Below are positions 42,627 through 52,308 of a DNA stretch of 64,000 bases, in pieces. Under the pieces are notes generated by a model. It was not told the DNA's origin, searched no databases, and saw only the letters and a program-made list of their open reading frames with translations. The stretch is from Fictibacillus solisalsi (lineage in GTDB: Bacteria; Bacillota; Bacilli; Bacillales; Fictibacillaceae): the NCBI RefSeq assembly GCF_900103485.1, contig NZ_FNHW01000004.1, forward strand, positions 82,577 through 146,576. The letters are read 5' to 3'. Every line of letters starts with the position of its first letter. Within the stretch, counting starts at the first letter, position 1. The position numbers and the translations under genes are program-made.

Positions 42627-44714
42627 CTATTTCTTAGAAAAGTTCACCTTTTCCAACCCTGCAATACCAATTTCATCTCCGGTTTTAAGTGTTGCGGTTA
42701 CACTGGTAACTCCACCATCTTTAGTCGAATTGGCCAGTAATTCATTTACAATGGCATAATCTTTTCTAAACACAAAGAAATTCCCAAACTCGTCTGGTGT
42801 AGTAAATTTGTAGCGCCCTGGAGCAATGTCCTTGCCGACGATCCAATAGCCTGAACTAAAGGATTTCACCTTCGCATGAGAAACTTGAGTAAACTGTACA
42901 CTTTCCAATCCAGCTATTTCGATTTTGTCTCCGGATTTAATATCTGTGGTAACCACTGTTACCCCAAAATCCTCGTCTTTACTGGATAGTATTTCGTTAA
43001 TGTCACGATTGCCGCCCGTATTAATAAATAAATTTCCAAAACCCGATTTTGTTGTAATCCTGTACCTTCCCGCCTTAATGTCCGTACCTGCCTTCCATTT
43101 GCCAGTACTCAAGCTTTTAACATAAGGCACCGTAATGGCCGCTGTTGTTGTTTTTCCGTTGGTTGAAGAAGCTGTAATTTTGGCACTTCCTGCTCCTACT
43201 GCAGTGACTTTTCCCTTGCTGTCCACTTTTGCAACTTTCGAATTGGAAGATTTCCACTTTAGTGTTTTATTAGTCGTGTTGCTCGGGCTTACGGTTGCAG
43301 ATAGGGTAATGGATTTACCCTTGTTCAGAGTGACTCTGCTTTTGTTCATCTTGACGGATTTCGCCAGAATCGGAGCATTCACGGTAACTTTAATCTTAAC
43401 TGGCTTTGCGTCTTTCACACTTGCAGTGATGGTCGCACTGCCTTTTTTCTTACCGGTTATTTTCCCTTTGCTGTCGACAGTCGCAATTCTCGTATTGGAT
43501 GATTTCCATGTTACTTTTTTATCTGTGCTGTCAGTTGGAAGAACAGTCGCCGTCAGCTGGGCGGTTTTTCCTGCCGTTACAGATAATTTTGTTTTATTGA
43601 CTTTGATCGTTTTGGTAGAAACCGTTACTGCTACCTTTTTGGAAAGCTTGGAATTGTCTTTTGCCGTCGCTGTAATGGTAGCCGATCCATTGGCAATCCC
43701 TTTAATGCTTCCTTTTGTATCTACCGTTGCCACTTTTGCATTGGAACTTTTCCATACTAGCGTTTTATTTGCAGCATTTGTTGGCGTTACAGTTGCGGTT
43801 ACTTTTACTGTTTGTTTCTTCGTGATATTAAGCTTATCTTTACTTAACTTTAAACCTGAAGGAATAACCCTGACGGTTACATTGATGCTTTTCTTCACCG
43901 ATGGATTGCCTTTTGCTGTTGCTGTAATAGTGGCTTTTCCCGCTTTGATCCCTTTTACATTTCCCTTGGCATCCACTGTTGCCACTTTTGAATCGCTGCT
44001 CTTCCAGCTCACTTCTCTATTTGTTGCTGAAGAAGGGTTAACGGTGGCTTTTATTGGGAGAACTTGATTGACCATGAGGGAAAGACCAGATGTACTCATT
44101 GTAAGGCTTTGCGGTTGAATAACTTTTTGAAAACTCATGGTTCCTTCTAATGCCGAAAGATAAACCTTGTCCCCTTTGATGAATGAATACTCCAAAGGAG
44201 CGTCGTCAAAAAACAGGCTGTATCTTTCCTTTTCGATATACGTGCTGTCGAATATCGTAATATAAGCGGAATCACGGGCATCTGCAGGCTGGTCCGTTTT
44301 TAAACGGTAAGTCCCTTCCGGAATGTCGGTTCCTACCTCATAATAACCAGCAGATACCTTTGTTAAGTCCGGTTTGGAAACAGGATGCACTTCAACAGTG
44401 GATTCCTCATTATGTACATAAATCCATACAGAGTCACCATTCTTTAAATTGGCTGTAAATCGGCCGGAGTAATCACTGTCAATCGTTTCGTATACAACAT
44501 CTCTGTCTTCACCATTCACATTACGTGTCACATCCACAATCGCCGTTCCTTCGGGAATATGAAACTCGGTAAGCCCCGCAGGTATTTCATTTCCAACGGT
44601 GTAGGTTCCGCTTTTTAATGATGGATAGCCTGCCGCTTGTGCTACATTTCCAAATGCAGCGGTTAATACTAGGGCCATCATTATGACTACCCTAACCCAA
44701 AACCCTTTTTTCAT
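42627..44714 (-). CDS. Secreted protein with four BIG2 Ig-like repeats flanked by paired repeat domains
   Basis: A 695-residue exported protein with signal peptide (VVIMMALVLTAAFGNVAQA). Two N-terminal units start SGTYTVGNEIPAG and AGYYEVGTDIPEGTYRL. Four bacterial Ig-like group 2 repeats of about 80 residues follow (each with WKSSxxxVAxVDxKGxxxG and a GxAxITA strand). Two C-terminal units (TGKWKAGTDIKAGRYRI and SGYWIVGKDIAPGRYKF) resemble the N-terminal ones. There is no LPXTG or transmembrane anchor, and no enzyme motif. It probably acts at the cell surface as an adhesive or scaffolding protein. GGGAGAG precedes the ATG at 44714; the frame is open to 44777. Confidence 0.85.
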   Translation of the reverse strand: MKKGFWVRVVIMMALVLTAAFGNVAQAAGYPSLKSGTYTVGNEIPAGLTEFHIPEGTAIVDVTRNVNGEDRDVVYETIDSDYSGRFTANLKNGDSVWIYVHNEESTVEVHPVSKPDLTKVSAGYYEVGTDIPEGTYRLKTDQPADARDSAYITIFDSTYIEKERYSLFFDDAPLEYSFIKGDKVYLSALEGTMSFQKVIQPQSLTMSTSGLSLMVNQVLPIKATVNPSSATNREVSWKSSDSKVATVDAKGNVKGIKAGKATITATAKGNPSVKKSINVTVRVIPSGLKLSKDKLNITKKQTVKVTATVTPTNAANKTLVWKSSNAKVATVDTKGSIKGIANGSATITATAKDNSKLSKKVAVTVSTKTIKVNKTKLSVTAGKTAQLTATVLPTDSTDKKVTWKSSNTRIATVDSKGKITGKKKGSATITASVKDAKPVKIKVTVNAPILAKSVKMNKSRVTLNKGKSITLSATVSPSNTTNKTLKWKSSNSKVAKVDSKGKVTAVGAGSAKITASSTNGKTTTAAITVPYVKSLSTGKWKAGTDIKAGRYRITTKSGFGNLFINTGGNRDINEILSSKDEDFGVTVVTTDIKSGDKIEIAGLESVQFTQVSHAKVKSFSSGYWIVGKDIAPGRYKFTTPDEFGNFFVFRKDYAIVNELLANSTKDGGVTSVTATLKTGDEIGIAGLEKVNFSKK

Positions 44715-45019
44715 GGATTGCTTCTCTCCCTTTTCGTTTAAATCACTAACAGGCGTAAAGACCCAATTACCAATCATATTGAGACTTTTATCCTATCTCA
44801 CTTACTAATAATGTAATAGATTGGTACATTTAGTCAATTAAAATTATAAATTTAATAGCCGATGTTTTGCGGTAAATTCGTGCATCCGACAAATAAAATA
44901 ATTTTTTTCATTTATTTTGGTTGAAATAAACGAAAAGGTTTATTAAAATTAAAACTAATTTCTAAATAGTCTAAAAATTGATTTATTTAGACAAAAACAA
45001 GCCAAGGGGGAAAGCGGTC
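44715..45019. other. Divergent AT-rich control region
   Basis: Contains two inverted repeats, TTTATTT/AAATAAA (about 44911-44930) and TCTAAATA/TATTTAGA (44961-44991), just before the YfcC operon. No gene is seen. Confidence 0.45.
44961..44991. promoter_or_regulatory. Inverted repeat upstream of the YfcC-RpiR operon
   Basis: TCTAAATA (44961-44968) and TATTTAGA (44984-44991) are perfect 8-bp arms, 28 nt before the transporter start. It may be the operator for the RpiR-type regulator encoded second in the operon. Confidence 0.45.
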
Positions 45020-46450
45020 ATGAAGTTAAAAATGCAGCCAGAGGTGAGTTTTGAAAAAAAGGAAAAAAGGGTTCAACGTCCAGATGCCTATGTACTGATG
45101 TTTATCATTGCACTACTTGCAGCCATATGCTCCTATGTTATTCCGGCAGGATCATTTGAACGAGTTGTTAAAGGAGAGATAACTTCTGTAGTACCCGGCA
45201 GCTACAAATTAATTGAACAAACTCCTGTAGGTATCGTTCAATTTTTTTCCGCCATACCAGAAGGGATGACGGCATCTGCCTCCATTATTATTTTGGTCCT
45301 CTTTACAGGCGGAACGATTGCCATCCTTGAAAAAACAGGGGCAATCAACAGCCTCATCCATTCCGTCGTTGATAAATTTAAAACAAGACAACTGCTATTT
45401 ATTGCAGCGGTTGGGCTATTATTCTCTCTCTTAGGCACCACCGGAATTGTTGTGAACTCAGTTATTGGATTTATCCCCCTTGGCTTAATTGTGGCAAGAG
45501 CTCTCAAATGGGATGCCATGGTAGGAGCTGCTGTTATTTATTTAGGTACATATGCAGGGTTTAATGCTACCATCCTGTCTCCTACTCCTCTCGGCCTTTC
45601 CCAAAAGATGGCGGAGCTCCCTATGTTCTCTGGAATGGGTTTACGGGTGATATGTTACCTTGCCTTCGTGGCCGCCACTGTAGGTTATCTGTATTTTTAT
45701 TCAAAAAAACTGCAAAAAACAAACAAGAGTCTTTTAGGCGATGAGTGGTTCCCTGACAAAAATACGAAAAGTGGTTCGGGCAGCCTGGAGAAGATCACTT
45801 TTCACTGGAAGCAAAAACTGATCTTGGCCGTTACCGCACTCGCTCTCATCGGTTATGTTTTTGGAGCATTTAAACTTGGCTGGACAGACACAGAAATGGC
45901 AGGAATTTTTATTTTCATCGCGATTATTGCAGGAATCATCGGAGGTTTACAGATTAATGACATTGCCAAAACCTTCCTGGGCGGCTGCCAAAACCTTGTC
46001 TATGGTGCCTTAATTGTAGGGATGGCAAGATCCATTTCGGTCGTCCTGCAGGAAGGAAACATGTTGGATACGATCGTAAACTCACTTGCAAATTTGCTGC
46101 ATGGGTTAAATCCAGTATTTGGTGCAGTTGGAATGTATCTATTAAGTGCCTTTTTACATTTCTTTATTTCATCTGGAAGCGGAGAAGCTGTTGTACTGGT
46201 CCCTATTCTCACACCGCTTGCTGACTTAATGCATATTACGCGTCAGGTTGCTGTACAAGCCATTATGCTTGGCGAAGGAGTGGTTAATTCCTTTAATCCG
46301 ACGTCTGGTGTACTAATGGGTGTGCTGGCTGCCAGCGGAATCCCTTATACCAAATGGCTTCGCTTTGTTCTTCCTCTCGTTGCCATGTGGTTTGTTATTG
46401 GTCTGGTCATTATTATAATAGGAGTAATGATAAACTGGGGACCATACTAA
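45020..46450 (+). CDS. YfcC/DcuC-superfamily membrane transporter
   Basis: A 476-residue transporter with about 12 membrane segments after a charged N-terminus. [29 protein letters not shown] and [20 protein letters not shown] are typical of the YfcC family (IT superfamily), members of which carry amino acids, C4-dicarboxylates or arginine/ornithine. As the operon also encodes an M20 amidohydrolase and an N-acylamino acid racemase, an N-acyl amino acid or dipeptide is a reasonable substrate. AAGGGGG lies before the ATG at 45020. Confidence 0.87.
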   Translation: MKLKMQPEVSFEKKEKRVQRPDAYVLMFIIALLAAICSYVIPAGSFERVVKGEITSVVPGSYKLIEQTPVGIVQFFSAIPEGMTASASIIILVLFTGGTIAILEKTGAINSLIHSVVDKFKTRQLLFIAAVGLLFSLLGTTGIVVNSVIGFIPLGLIVARALKWDAMVGAAVIYLGTYAGFNATILSPTPLGLSQKMAELPMFSGMGLRVICYLAFVAATVGYLYFYSKKLQKTNKSLLGDEWFPDKNTKSGSGSLEKITFHWKQKLILAVTALALIGYVFGAFKLGWTDTEMAGIFIFIAIIAGIIGGLQINDIAKTFLGGCQNLVYGALIVGMARSISVVLQEGNMLDTIVNSLANLLHGLNPVFGAVGMYLLSAFLHFFISSGSGEAVVLVPILTPLADLMHITRQVAVQAIMLGEGVVNSFNPTSGVLMGVLAASGIPYTKWLRFVLPLVAMWFVIGLVIIIIGVMINWGPY

Positions 46451-46468
46451 AAACGATGAGGGTGTTTT

Positions 46469-47266
46469 ATGAATTATTACGAGCGGACAAAAGATAACTA
46501 TCCAAGATTAACAAAAGGGTTAAAAAAAATTGCAGAAGCACTGATGGCAAATCCTATTATTTTTGCTACTTATACTGCAAAAAAGAATGCAGAAACATTA
46601 GACGTGAGTGAGACTATGGTGATTCGGTTTTGTAAAGCTCTTGGATATCACGGATATCAAGAGCTCCAAGCCGATGTTCAATCCTCTCTATTATCCCTGC
46701 AGCCAGTTTCTACTGATTTATTTGAAACCGAAGACCATTCCTTCGGGAGCATTATGAATGTAGATGCTCAAAATATCCTTCACGCCGCATCACAGACAAA
46801 CTGGAGCGATGTTGAAAGTGTCGTCGAGCAGCTCCTGTCTGCAAAAGAAACAAAGATCGTAGGGTACTATCACTCTTTTTCATATGCTCATTGGTTTTCT
46901 TTTATTTTAAATAGTTTATTGAATAACGCCACGCTCTACAGACCTGAAACCGATACAGGTCTCAGGAACAAGGGGAAAGAGTATTGTGTTGTCATCTTTT
47001 CCTATTACCGGTATGCTCTGGAATCCATTCGAATTGCAGAAGAAGCAAAGGAAAATGGAAATACGGTGATTATCATTACGGACTCCTTGCTTTCTCCGAT
47101 CTGCCATTTGGGTGACTATGTATTATCCATCCAAATTGCACAAAAATCGATACTGGAGAAAGGACCTGTCACATTCTCCCTATTAAATTCCATTCTTCTT
47201 CATATTGCCAATAAGACAAACAATACAGAGTTAGTAAATCCGATCAATAAGTACTACATTAAATAA
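46469..47266 (+). CDS. RpiR/MurR-family transcriptional regulator
   Basis: A 265-residue regulator. The N-terminal helix-turn-helix domain (residues about 1-75) contains KKNAETLDVSETMVIRFCKA, typical of RpiR proteins. The C-terminal part (from about residue 110) is SIS-like (TKIVGYYHSFSYAHW, CVVIFSYYRYALESIRIAEE). RpiR proteins normally sense phosphosugars, yet here the neighbours handle amino-acid-like compounds. It lies 18 nt after the transporter and 14 nt before the amidohydrolase, so it is made within the operon it probably controls. Confidence 0.9.
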   Translation: MNYYERTKDNYPRLTKGLKKIAEALMANPIIFATYTAKKNAETLDVSETMVIRFCKALGYHGYQELQADVQSSLLSLQPVSTDLFETEDHSFGSIMNVDAQNILHAASQTNWSDVESVVEQLLSAKETKIVGYYHSFSYAHWFSFILNSLLNNATLYRPETDTGLRNKGKEYCVVIFSYYRYALESIRIAEEAKENGNTVIIITDSLLSPICHLGDYVLSIQIAQKSILEKGPVTFSLLNSILLHIANKTNNTELVNPINKYYIK

Positions 47267-47280
47267 AGAAAGGGATGGCC

Positions 47281-48435
47281 ATGATGCAAACTGAAACTCG
47301 ACCTTCATCGGACACGTTTAAAGAGAAAATCTATGAAACGTTTGATCATCTTCATAAACATCCAGAGCTTAGCTGGGAAGAGAAAGAAACCACGAAATTC
47401 GTGGAGCAAAAGCTAAAAGACGCGGGGTGTCACCGGGTCATTACATTCGATGACTGCACCGGTGTGGTAGGAGATATCGGCAATTTCAGCGGAGATTGCC
47501 CCATTATCGCCATTCGTGCGGACATGGATGCCTTATACCAAGAAGTGGACGGTAAAATGCAGGCCAATCATTCATGTGGGCATGATGCTCATATGACACT
47601 GGTTTTAGGGGTGCTCTACAGCATCAATAACAATGAGCTGCTTAAAAAAAGGATTGGTGTACGCTTCATTTTCCAGCCGGCAGAGGAAGTTGGAGCAGGA
47701 GCATTAAAGCTGGTTGAAAAGGGAGTTGTCGATGAGGTGGATTACTTATATGGTGTCCATCTGCGTCCGATCCAAGAGCTGAGATCGGGCTTTGCCTCTC
47801 CCGCTATTATCCATAGTGCAACCCGCTCAGTTCAATTTGAGATTGATGGTGAAGATGCCCATGGCGCAAGACCGCATTTAACCCAAAATGCGATTGAAAT
47901 CGGCGCCTATATTATGAACGCCCTTCATTCCTTGTATTTTGATCCTACGATTCCACACTCAGCCAAGGTCACACGGTTTATCTCCGGAGGAAAGAATACC
48001 AATATTATTCCTGGCAAAGCCTCTATGGCCATTGATATGAGGGCCCAAACGAATGGGCTCATGAAGGAGCTGCATCAACGAGTGCTTGAGATTATTCACA
48101 ATGCGCAGGAAATATTCAGAACCCCCATTCATATTACGGACGATTACGGCATTGTCGCTGCCGAATCGAGCGAAGGCGCCCAGGAAATTGCAGCAAAGGC
48201 CATTGAAAAGGTATTAGGTTCAGAGAAGCTCGCAGAAGGCATCATCACTCCTGGAGGAGATGACTTTCATTATTATAAAGTCAATGTCCCCCGCCTGAAG
48301 GCCACCATGATTGGATTAGGTTGTGACCTGCAGCCTGGCTTACATCACCCTGACATGCAGTTTGAGGTCGATTCCTTATTCAATGGGATTAAAATTTTCA
48401 CCGAAATTTTGAAAATACATAGCGTGGAGGATTGA
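47281..48435 (+). CDS. M20-family amidohydrolase (peptidase M20D-like)
   Basis: A 384-residue M20 metallohydrolase of the hippurate hydrolase/N-acyl-L-amino acid amidohydrolase group. HPELSWEE lies near the start, RADMDALYQ follows, the metal site is NHSCGHDAHM, the catalytic Glu pair is in QPAEEVGAGA, and a dimerisation domain fills the middle. It removes an acyl group from an N-acyl amino acid. Next to the racemase it would act as an L-specific deacylase. AAAGGG lies before ATGATG at 47281/47284; the ATG at 47275 is too close to it. Confidence 0.88.
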   Translation: MMQTETRPSSDTFKEKIYETFDHLHKHPELSWEEKETTKFVEQKLKDAGCHRVITFDDCTGVVGDIGNFSGDCPIIAIRADMDALYQEVDGKMQANHSCGHDAHMTLVLGVLYSINNNELLKKRIGVRFIFQPAEEVGAGALKLVEKGVVDEVDYLYGVHLRPIQELRSGFASPAIIHSATRSVQFEIDGEDAHGARPHLTQNAIEIGAYIMNALHSLYFDPTIPHSAKVTRFISGGKNTNIIPGKASMAIDMRAQTNGLMKELHQRVLEIIHNAQEIFRTPIHITDDYGIVAAESSEGAQEIAAKAIEKVLGSEKLAEGIITPGGDDFHYYKVNVPRLKATMIGLGCDLQPGLHHPDMQFEVDSLFNGIKIFTEILKIHSVED

Positions 48436-48439
48436 TAAA

Positions 48440-49582
48440 ATGGAATCTGTTCATATCAGTCAAGTGATCTTGCATATTATTGATGCATCCTTAAAAACCC
48501 CCTTTACCACAAGCTTTGGAACCATGGAATCAAAAGAAGTTTGTATCGTTGAAGTGATCGATCAATCCGGTATATCCGGATGGGGAGAAACGGTAACCAG
48601 CAATGACCCTGACTACAATGAGGAAACAACGTTTACGGCCGTTCACACCTTGAAGAAGTTTCTTATTCCGGCCGTGTTGAACCGGGACATCACCCATCCT
48701 AATGAAGTATTTAATCAGTTTAAATTCATCAAGAGAAATCATATGGCAAAAGCGGCCATTGAAACAGCCATATGGGACGTATTCGCAAAGAAAAATGAAA
48801 AGCCATTATATGAGATAATGGGCGGTGTAAAGCAGCAGATTGAAGTAGGAAAGAGCATCGGCATCCAGAAAACTCCTGACCATCTTGTTGATCGGGTGGA
48901 GCAGTTTGTAAATGAAGGATTTAAAAAAATTAAAGTGAAGATAGCTCCAGGGTTCGATTCCGAATATTTGAATGCGGTACGCAAAAAATTTCCCGACATT
49001 CCTTTAATGGCAGATGCCAATTCTGCCTATTCCCTTAAAGATATGGAAGATTTAAAGAAACTGGATGATTACCGTTTAATTATGATAGAACAGCCTCTGG
49101 CTCACGACGACATCATTGATCATGCCCATCTCCAAAAAAATATAGAGACTCCTATTTGTCTGGATGAAAGCGTTTATAGTTTTGAAACGGCAAAAAAAGC
49201 AATTGAACTTGGCAGTGGCCGTATTATTAATATCAAAATTGGCAGAGTTGGCGGTCTGGGAGAAGCCATTAAAATTCATGATCTGTGCCAGGAACACAAT
49301 ATTCCTGTATGGTGCGGCGGAATGCTTGAAACCGGAATTGGACGGGCGCACAATATACAAATCACCACCCTTCCTAATTTCACGATTCCAGGGGATACCG
49401 CCCCTTCCCAGCATTATTGGGAGGAAGATATCATCAGCCCGGAAGTGGTGATGGATCAAGGCATCATTCATATTCCCCAAGGAACCGGTATCGGATACGA
49501 AGTAGATCGAAAGAAGATTAATAAAAAGTTAATCACTTCCATCAATTTTGTAGAAGAAAAAAGCCTTGCGGGCAGTTTTTAA
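48440..49582 (+). CDS. N-succinylamino acid racemase / o-succinylbenzoate synthase family enzyme
   Basis: A 380-residue enolase-superfamily enzyme. Acid-base lysines are K167 (in KIKVKIAPG) and K266 (in INIKIGRVGG); metal ligands are D192 (MADANSAY), E217 (IEQPL) and D242 (CLDESV). WCGGMLETGIGRAHNI and IPGDTAPSQHYW match what I know of the Geobacillus NSAR/OSBS subgroup. NSAR racemises N-succinyl amino acids; OSBS makes menaquinone precursor. The adjacent M20 amidohydrolase and transporter favour the racemase role, and no other men gene is near. The start lies 4 nt after the M20 stop. Confidence 0.88.
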   Translation: MESVHISQVILHIIDASLKTPFTTSFGTMESKEVCIVEVIDQSGISGWGETVTSNDPDYNEETTFTAVHTLKKFLIPAVLNRDITHPNEVFNQFKFIKRNHMAKAAIETAIWDVFAKKNEKPLYEIMGGVKQQIEVGKSIGIQKTPDHLVDRVEQFVNEGFKKIKVKIAPGFDSEYLNAVRKKFPDIPLMADANSAYSLKDMEDLKKLDDYRLIMIEQPLAHDDIIDHAHLQKNIETPICLDESVYSFETAKKAIELGSGRIINIKIGRVGGLGEAIKIHDLCQEHNIPVWCGGMLETGIGRAHNIQITTLPNFTIPGDTAPSQHYWEEDIISPEVVMDQGIIHIPQGTGIGYEVDRKKINKKLITSINFVEEKSLAGSF

Positions 49583-49590
49583 AGCATAAG

Positions 49591-49629
49591 AAAAACCATG
49601 GTTCAAAAAATTTGAGCCATGGTTTTTTT
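49591..49629. terminator. Bidirectional terminator after the NSAR operon
   Basis: AACCATGGTTCAAA (49594-49607) and TTTGAGCCATGGTT (49611-49624) pair almost fully, loop 3 nt, with A run before and T run after. The right part overlaps the histidine kinase stop. Confidence 0.88.
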
Positions 49630-50713
49630 AGATACTTAGCTGTCTGGGCTTTAATTCCACGGTAACCTTCGTCCCTTTTCCGGGCTCGCTTTCAACGTGT
49701 ATACTGCCGTTGTGTAAATCGATGATTTTTTTAACGATGGGAAGCCCAAGTCCGCTGCCCCCGTATTTTCGGTGGCGGGACTGATCGGCTTTATAAAACC
49801 GCTCAAAAATATGTAGGAGTGCCTCCTGGTTCATGCCGATTCCTGTATCTTTAATTTCTACGATCAGCAAATCGTCTTCCTTTTTAAAAGCTTCTACTGC
49901 AATCGTCCCTTTTTCCGGTGTGAATTTGATGCTGTTATGAATAAGGTTAATCCATACTTGGTCCATTAAATCCTGATCCGCTGTGATCGACAGATGTTCA
50001 AGGTCAATCTCCATGTTGATTTCTTTCTCTGACCATTGCGGTTCGTTAGCCAGAATGATGCGGCGAATTTGGTGATCCAGCCGGTATTCCTTCAACTCAA
50101 AGGGCGGGTGTTCGGACTCCAATGAAGTGAGCTTTAAAAGATTATCGCTTAATCTGGAAAGCCGTATACTTTCGGTTTCGATGATGTCCAAGTAGTGTTT
50201 GCGTTCGTCATGGCCCAAATTCTCGTTCTTGAGCGCATGGGCAAATCCCATAATGGATGTTAGAGGAGACTGAATTTCATGGGAAACATTCGAGATAAAC
50301 TCCTGCCGCATTTCTTCCATCTTCCCCAGCTTTTCCGCCATTTCGGTAATGCTCTCAACGATTCTGGAATAAGGGTGCTCGTTGCGGCCGCCGCCCATTT
50401 GCTGCGTATAAAAGGAGAGATCGATATTAAAGTTTCCTTCAGCCATCATTTTCATGGCGTTAATCAGGGGATGCAGAAATTTCTCCTGACGGGCCCTGAC
50501 CCAGGGTATTCGGGTAATCAAATAGACACCACATCCAAAAATAAAAAACCCCAGCAAGGAATTACTAACCTGTCTTATAAACTCATGAGGGACAACATCA
50601 AATCGTCCGTAAACATAACCAGTCAGCCAATAGGCACAAGACCAGCTAATGAATAAGGCAATAATAACAGCCAGAAAGCCGAAGATTCGTTTTAACCATT
50701 CCGGTAGCTTCAT
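49628..50713 (-). CDS. Sensor histidine kinase
   Basis: A 361-residue HisKA/HATPase_c kinase with two membrane helices (about residues 12-32 and 45-67) and almost no extracellular loop, followed by a HAMP-like linker. The phospho-His is in NVSHEIQSPLTSIMGF; N box IHNSIKFT, G1 DTGIGM and G2 GGSGLGL are present. Such short-loop kinases often sense envelope stress with a partner ABC transporter. Its ATG overlaps the response regulator stop (ATGA). The DrrAB-like exporter genes lie upstream on the same strand. Confidence 0.9.
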   Translation of the reverse strand: MKLPEWLKRIFGFLAVIIALFISWSCAYWLTGYVYGRFDVVPHEFIRQVSNSLLGFFIFGCGVYLITRIPWVRARQEKFLHPLINAMKMMAEGNFNIDLSFYTQQMGGGRNEHPYSRIVESITEMAEKLGKMEEMRQEFISNVSHEIQSPLTSIMGFAHALKNENLGHDERKHYLDIIETESIRLSRLSDNLLKLTSLESEHPPFELKEYRLDHQIRRIILANEPQWSEKEINMEIDLEHLSITADQDLMDQVWINLIHNSIKFTPEKGTIAVEAFKKEDDLLIVEIKDTGIGMNQEALLHIFERFYKADQSRHRKYGGSGLGLPIVKKIIDLHNGSIHVESEPGKGTKVTVELKPRQLSI

Positions 50714-51390
50714 GAGCCAGCCTCCAGGCGGTAGCCCAGTCCGCGGACAGTGGTGATTTTAAACGGACAATCCCCATCGGAAAACCGCTGCCGCAATCGC
50801 TTAATATGGACATCCACTGTGCGTTCATCACCGGCGTAGTCAAAGCCCCAGATGTCTTCAATTAATTGTTCTCTGGAAAAGATTTTTTGCGGATGAGAGG
50901 CGAGCATAAATAAAAGCTCAAACTCCTTTAGCGGCAAATCAATGGACTCTTTGCCCAGTAGGACTTTATTCGTGTCGCGATTGATCAGCGCATCGCCAAT
51001 TTCAATCCGGTTGGAAAGATTAATCTGATACCGTTTCAGCAGGACTCTCACCCGTGCGGCCAGTTCCGCTCCGGCAAAAGGCTTCACCAGGTAATCATCT
51101 GCACCAAGGTCAAATCCTTTAACTTTTTGAGCGGTTTCTCCTTTGGCCGTTACCATTAAAATCGGAAGCTTATCCGAATAATAGGTGCGTACTTCCTGAC
51201 AAAATGCATAACCATCCATATTCGGCATCATGATATCAAGAATGATCAGATCTATTTTATGTTTCTCAAGCAAGGAAAGAGCGGCTTCCCCATCATTTGC
51301 CTCTACCGTGGATAAGCCTTCTTTTGCGAGAATGACATGGATTAATTCCCGGATATGCGGGTCATCATCTACAATTAATATTTTTGCCAT
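50710..51390 (-). CDS. OmpR-family response regulator
   Basis: A 226-residue regulator: receiver domain with acidic pocket DDD (8-10), phospho-acceptor D52 (LDIMMPNMDG) and the Lys in YLVKPFAGAELAAR; winged helix with LPLKEFELLFMLASHP and DIWGFDYAGDERTVDVHIKR. AAAGGA lies 9 nt before the ATG at 51390, preferred over the ATG at 51399. It pairs with the kinase downstream and may control the ABC exporter genes upstream. Confidence 0.92.
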   Translation of the reverse strand: MAKILIVDDDPHIRELIHVILAKEGLSTVEANDGEAALSLLEKHKIDLIILDIMMPNMDGYAFCQEVRTYYSDKLPILMVTAKGETAQKVKGFDLGADDYLVKPFAGAELAARVRVLLKRYQINLSNRIEIGDALINRDTNKVLLGKESIDLPLKEFELLFMLASHPQKIFSREQLIEDIWGFDYAGDERTVDVHIKRLRQRFSDGDCPFKITTVRGLGYRLEAGS

Positions 51391-51417
51391 GGTTTTCATT
51401 CCTTTTATAACAAAATA

Positions 51418-51450
51418 GTGAGAACCGCCATTTCAAAGGGTAGTTCTCAC
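51418..51450. promoter_or_regulatory. Inverted repeat between ABC exporter and two-component genes
   Basis: GTGAGAAC (51418-51425) and GTTCTCAC (51443-51450), loop 17 nt, 28 nt before the response regulator start. With only a weak T run, it could be a terminator of the exporter genes or an operator of the regulator. Confidence 0.45.
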
Positions 51451-51492
51451 CTATTCGCTGATCTTTATTTTAGCATTTCCATTCTTTATGCA

Positions 51493-52308
51493 CTATGCAC
51501 GCCGCATGTAGGCACGAACGGTGATCGGAGCAAAAATCGCTACGATGACGGCCGCTCCAATAAGGGAGATCGTGAAGTCCCATCCCACTGTTCCGGAGTT
51601 GGTTAACTCTCGTACAGCGGTCACCAGGTGCGAGATGGGATTAATTTTCACAAACCATTGAAGCAGCTTAGGCATGGTTTCTGCCGGCACAAAGGCGTTC
51701 GAGAGAAACGTGAGCGGAAACAGAACAAGCATCGAAATCCCTTGTACGCTTGAAGCGGTACGTGAAATCACTCCAAAGAAAGCAAAGATCCAGCTCATGG
51801 CCCAGGAACAAACGATGACGAGAAGCCCGGCAACAACGACTGCGCCTAATCCACCCTCAGGACGGAGTCCCATCACATAGCCCATGGAAAACGTGAGTAC
51901 CGTTGCGATCGTATAGCGTATGGTATCCGCCAGCAATGCTCCCGCTAACGGGGCGATACGGGCGATCGGCAGCGACTTAAACCGGTCGAATACGCCTTTA
52001 TCCATGTCCTCCCGCAGCTGTACGCCTGTCACGATAGAGGTGGTGATCACCGTTTGGACGAGGATCCCCGGAATGATAACAGGTAAATAGTTTTGTACAT
52101 TCCCCGAGATCGCTCCGCCAAAAATATACGTAAACATGAGCGTAAAGATAATCGGCTGAAGCGTGACATCAAATAGCTGTTCGGGTGTACGTTTAATCTT
52201 AAGCAGGCCTCTGTAAGCCATGGTTAACGAATTTCTCACGGATTCCCGAAAGCTGGTTTTCCTGCGAAGCTTTCGTTCATGAGGTGCTTTTATCGTTGTG
52301 CTGCTCAT
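51493..52308 (-). CDS. ABC-2 type exporter permease (DrrB-like)
   Basis: A 271-residue ABC-2 permease with six membrane segments. FDVTLQPIIFTLMFTYIFGGA and the late PLTFLSNAFVPAETMPKLLQWFVKINPISHLV are family-typical for the daunorubicin-resistance (DrrB) group. It forms an exporter with the ATPase encoded upstream (4-nt overlap). The exported compound is unknown; family members handle drugs, lipids or polysaccharides. Confidence 0.88.
   Translation of the reverse strand: MSSTTIKAPHERKLRRKTSFRESVRNSLTMAYRGLLKIKRTPEQLFDVTLQPIIFTLMFTYIFGGAISGNVQNYLPVIIPGILVQTVITTSIVTGVQLREDMDKGVFDRFKSLPIARIAPLAGALLADTIRYTIATVLTFSMGYVMGLRPEGGLGAVVVAGLLVIVCSWAMSWIFAFFGVISRTASSVQGISMLVLFPLTFLSNAFVPAETMPKLLQWFVKINPISHLVTAVRELTNSGTVGWDFTISLIGAAVIVAIFAPITVRAYMRRA

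Noticed and set aside
43135..44067. Open 310-codon frame on the plus strand
   Set aside because: Antisense to the repetitive BIG2 gene; its apparent hydrophobic repeats are the complement of the Ig repeats.
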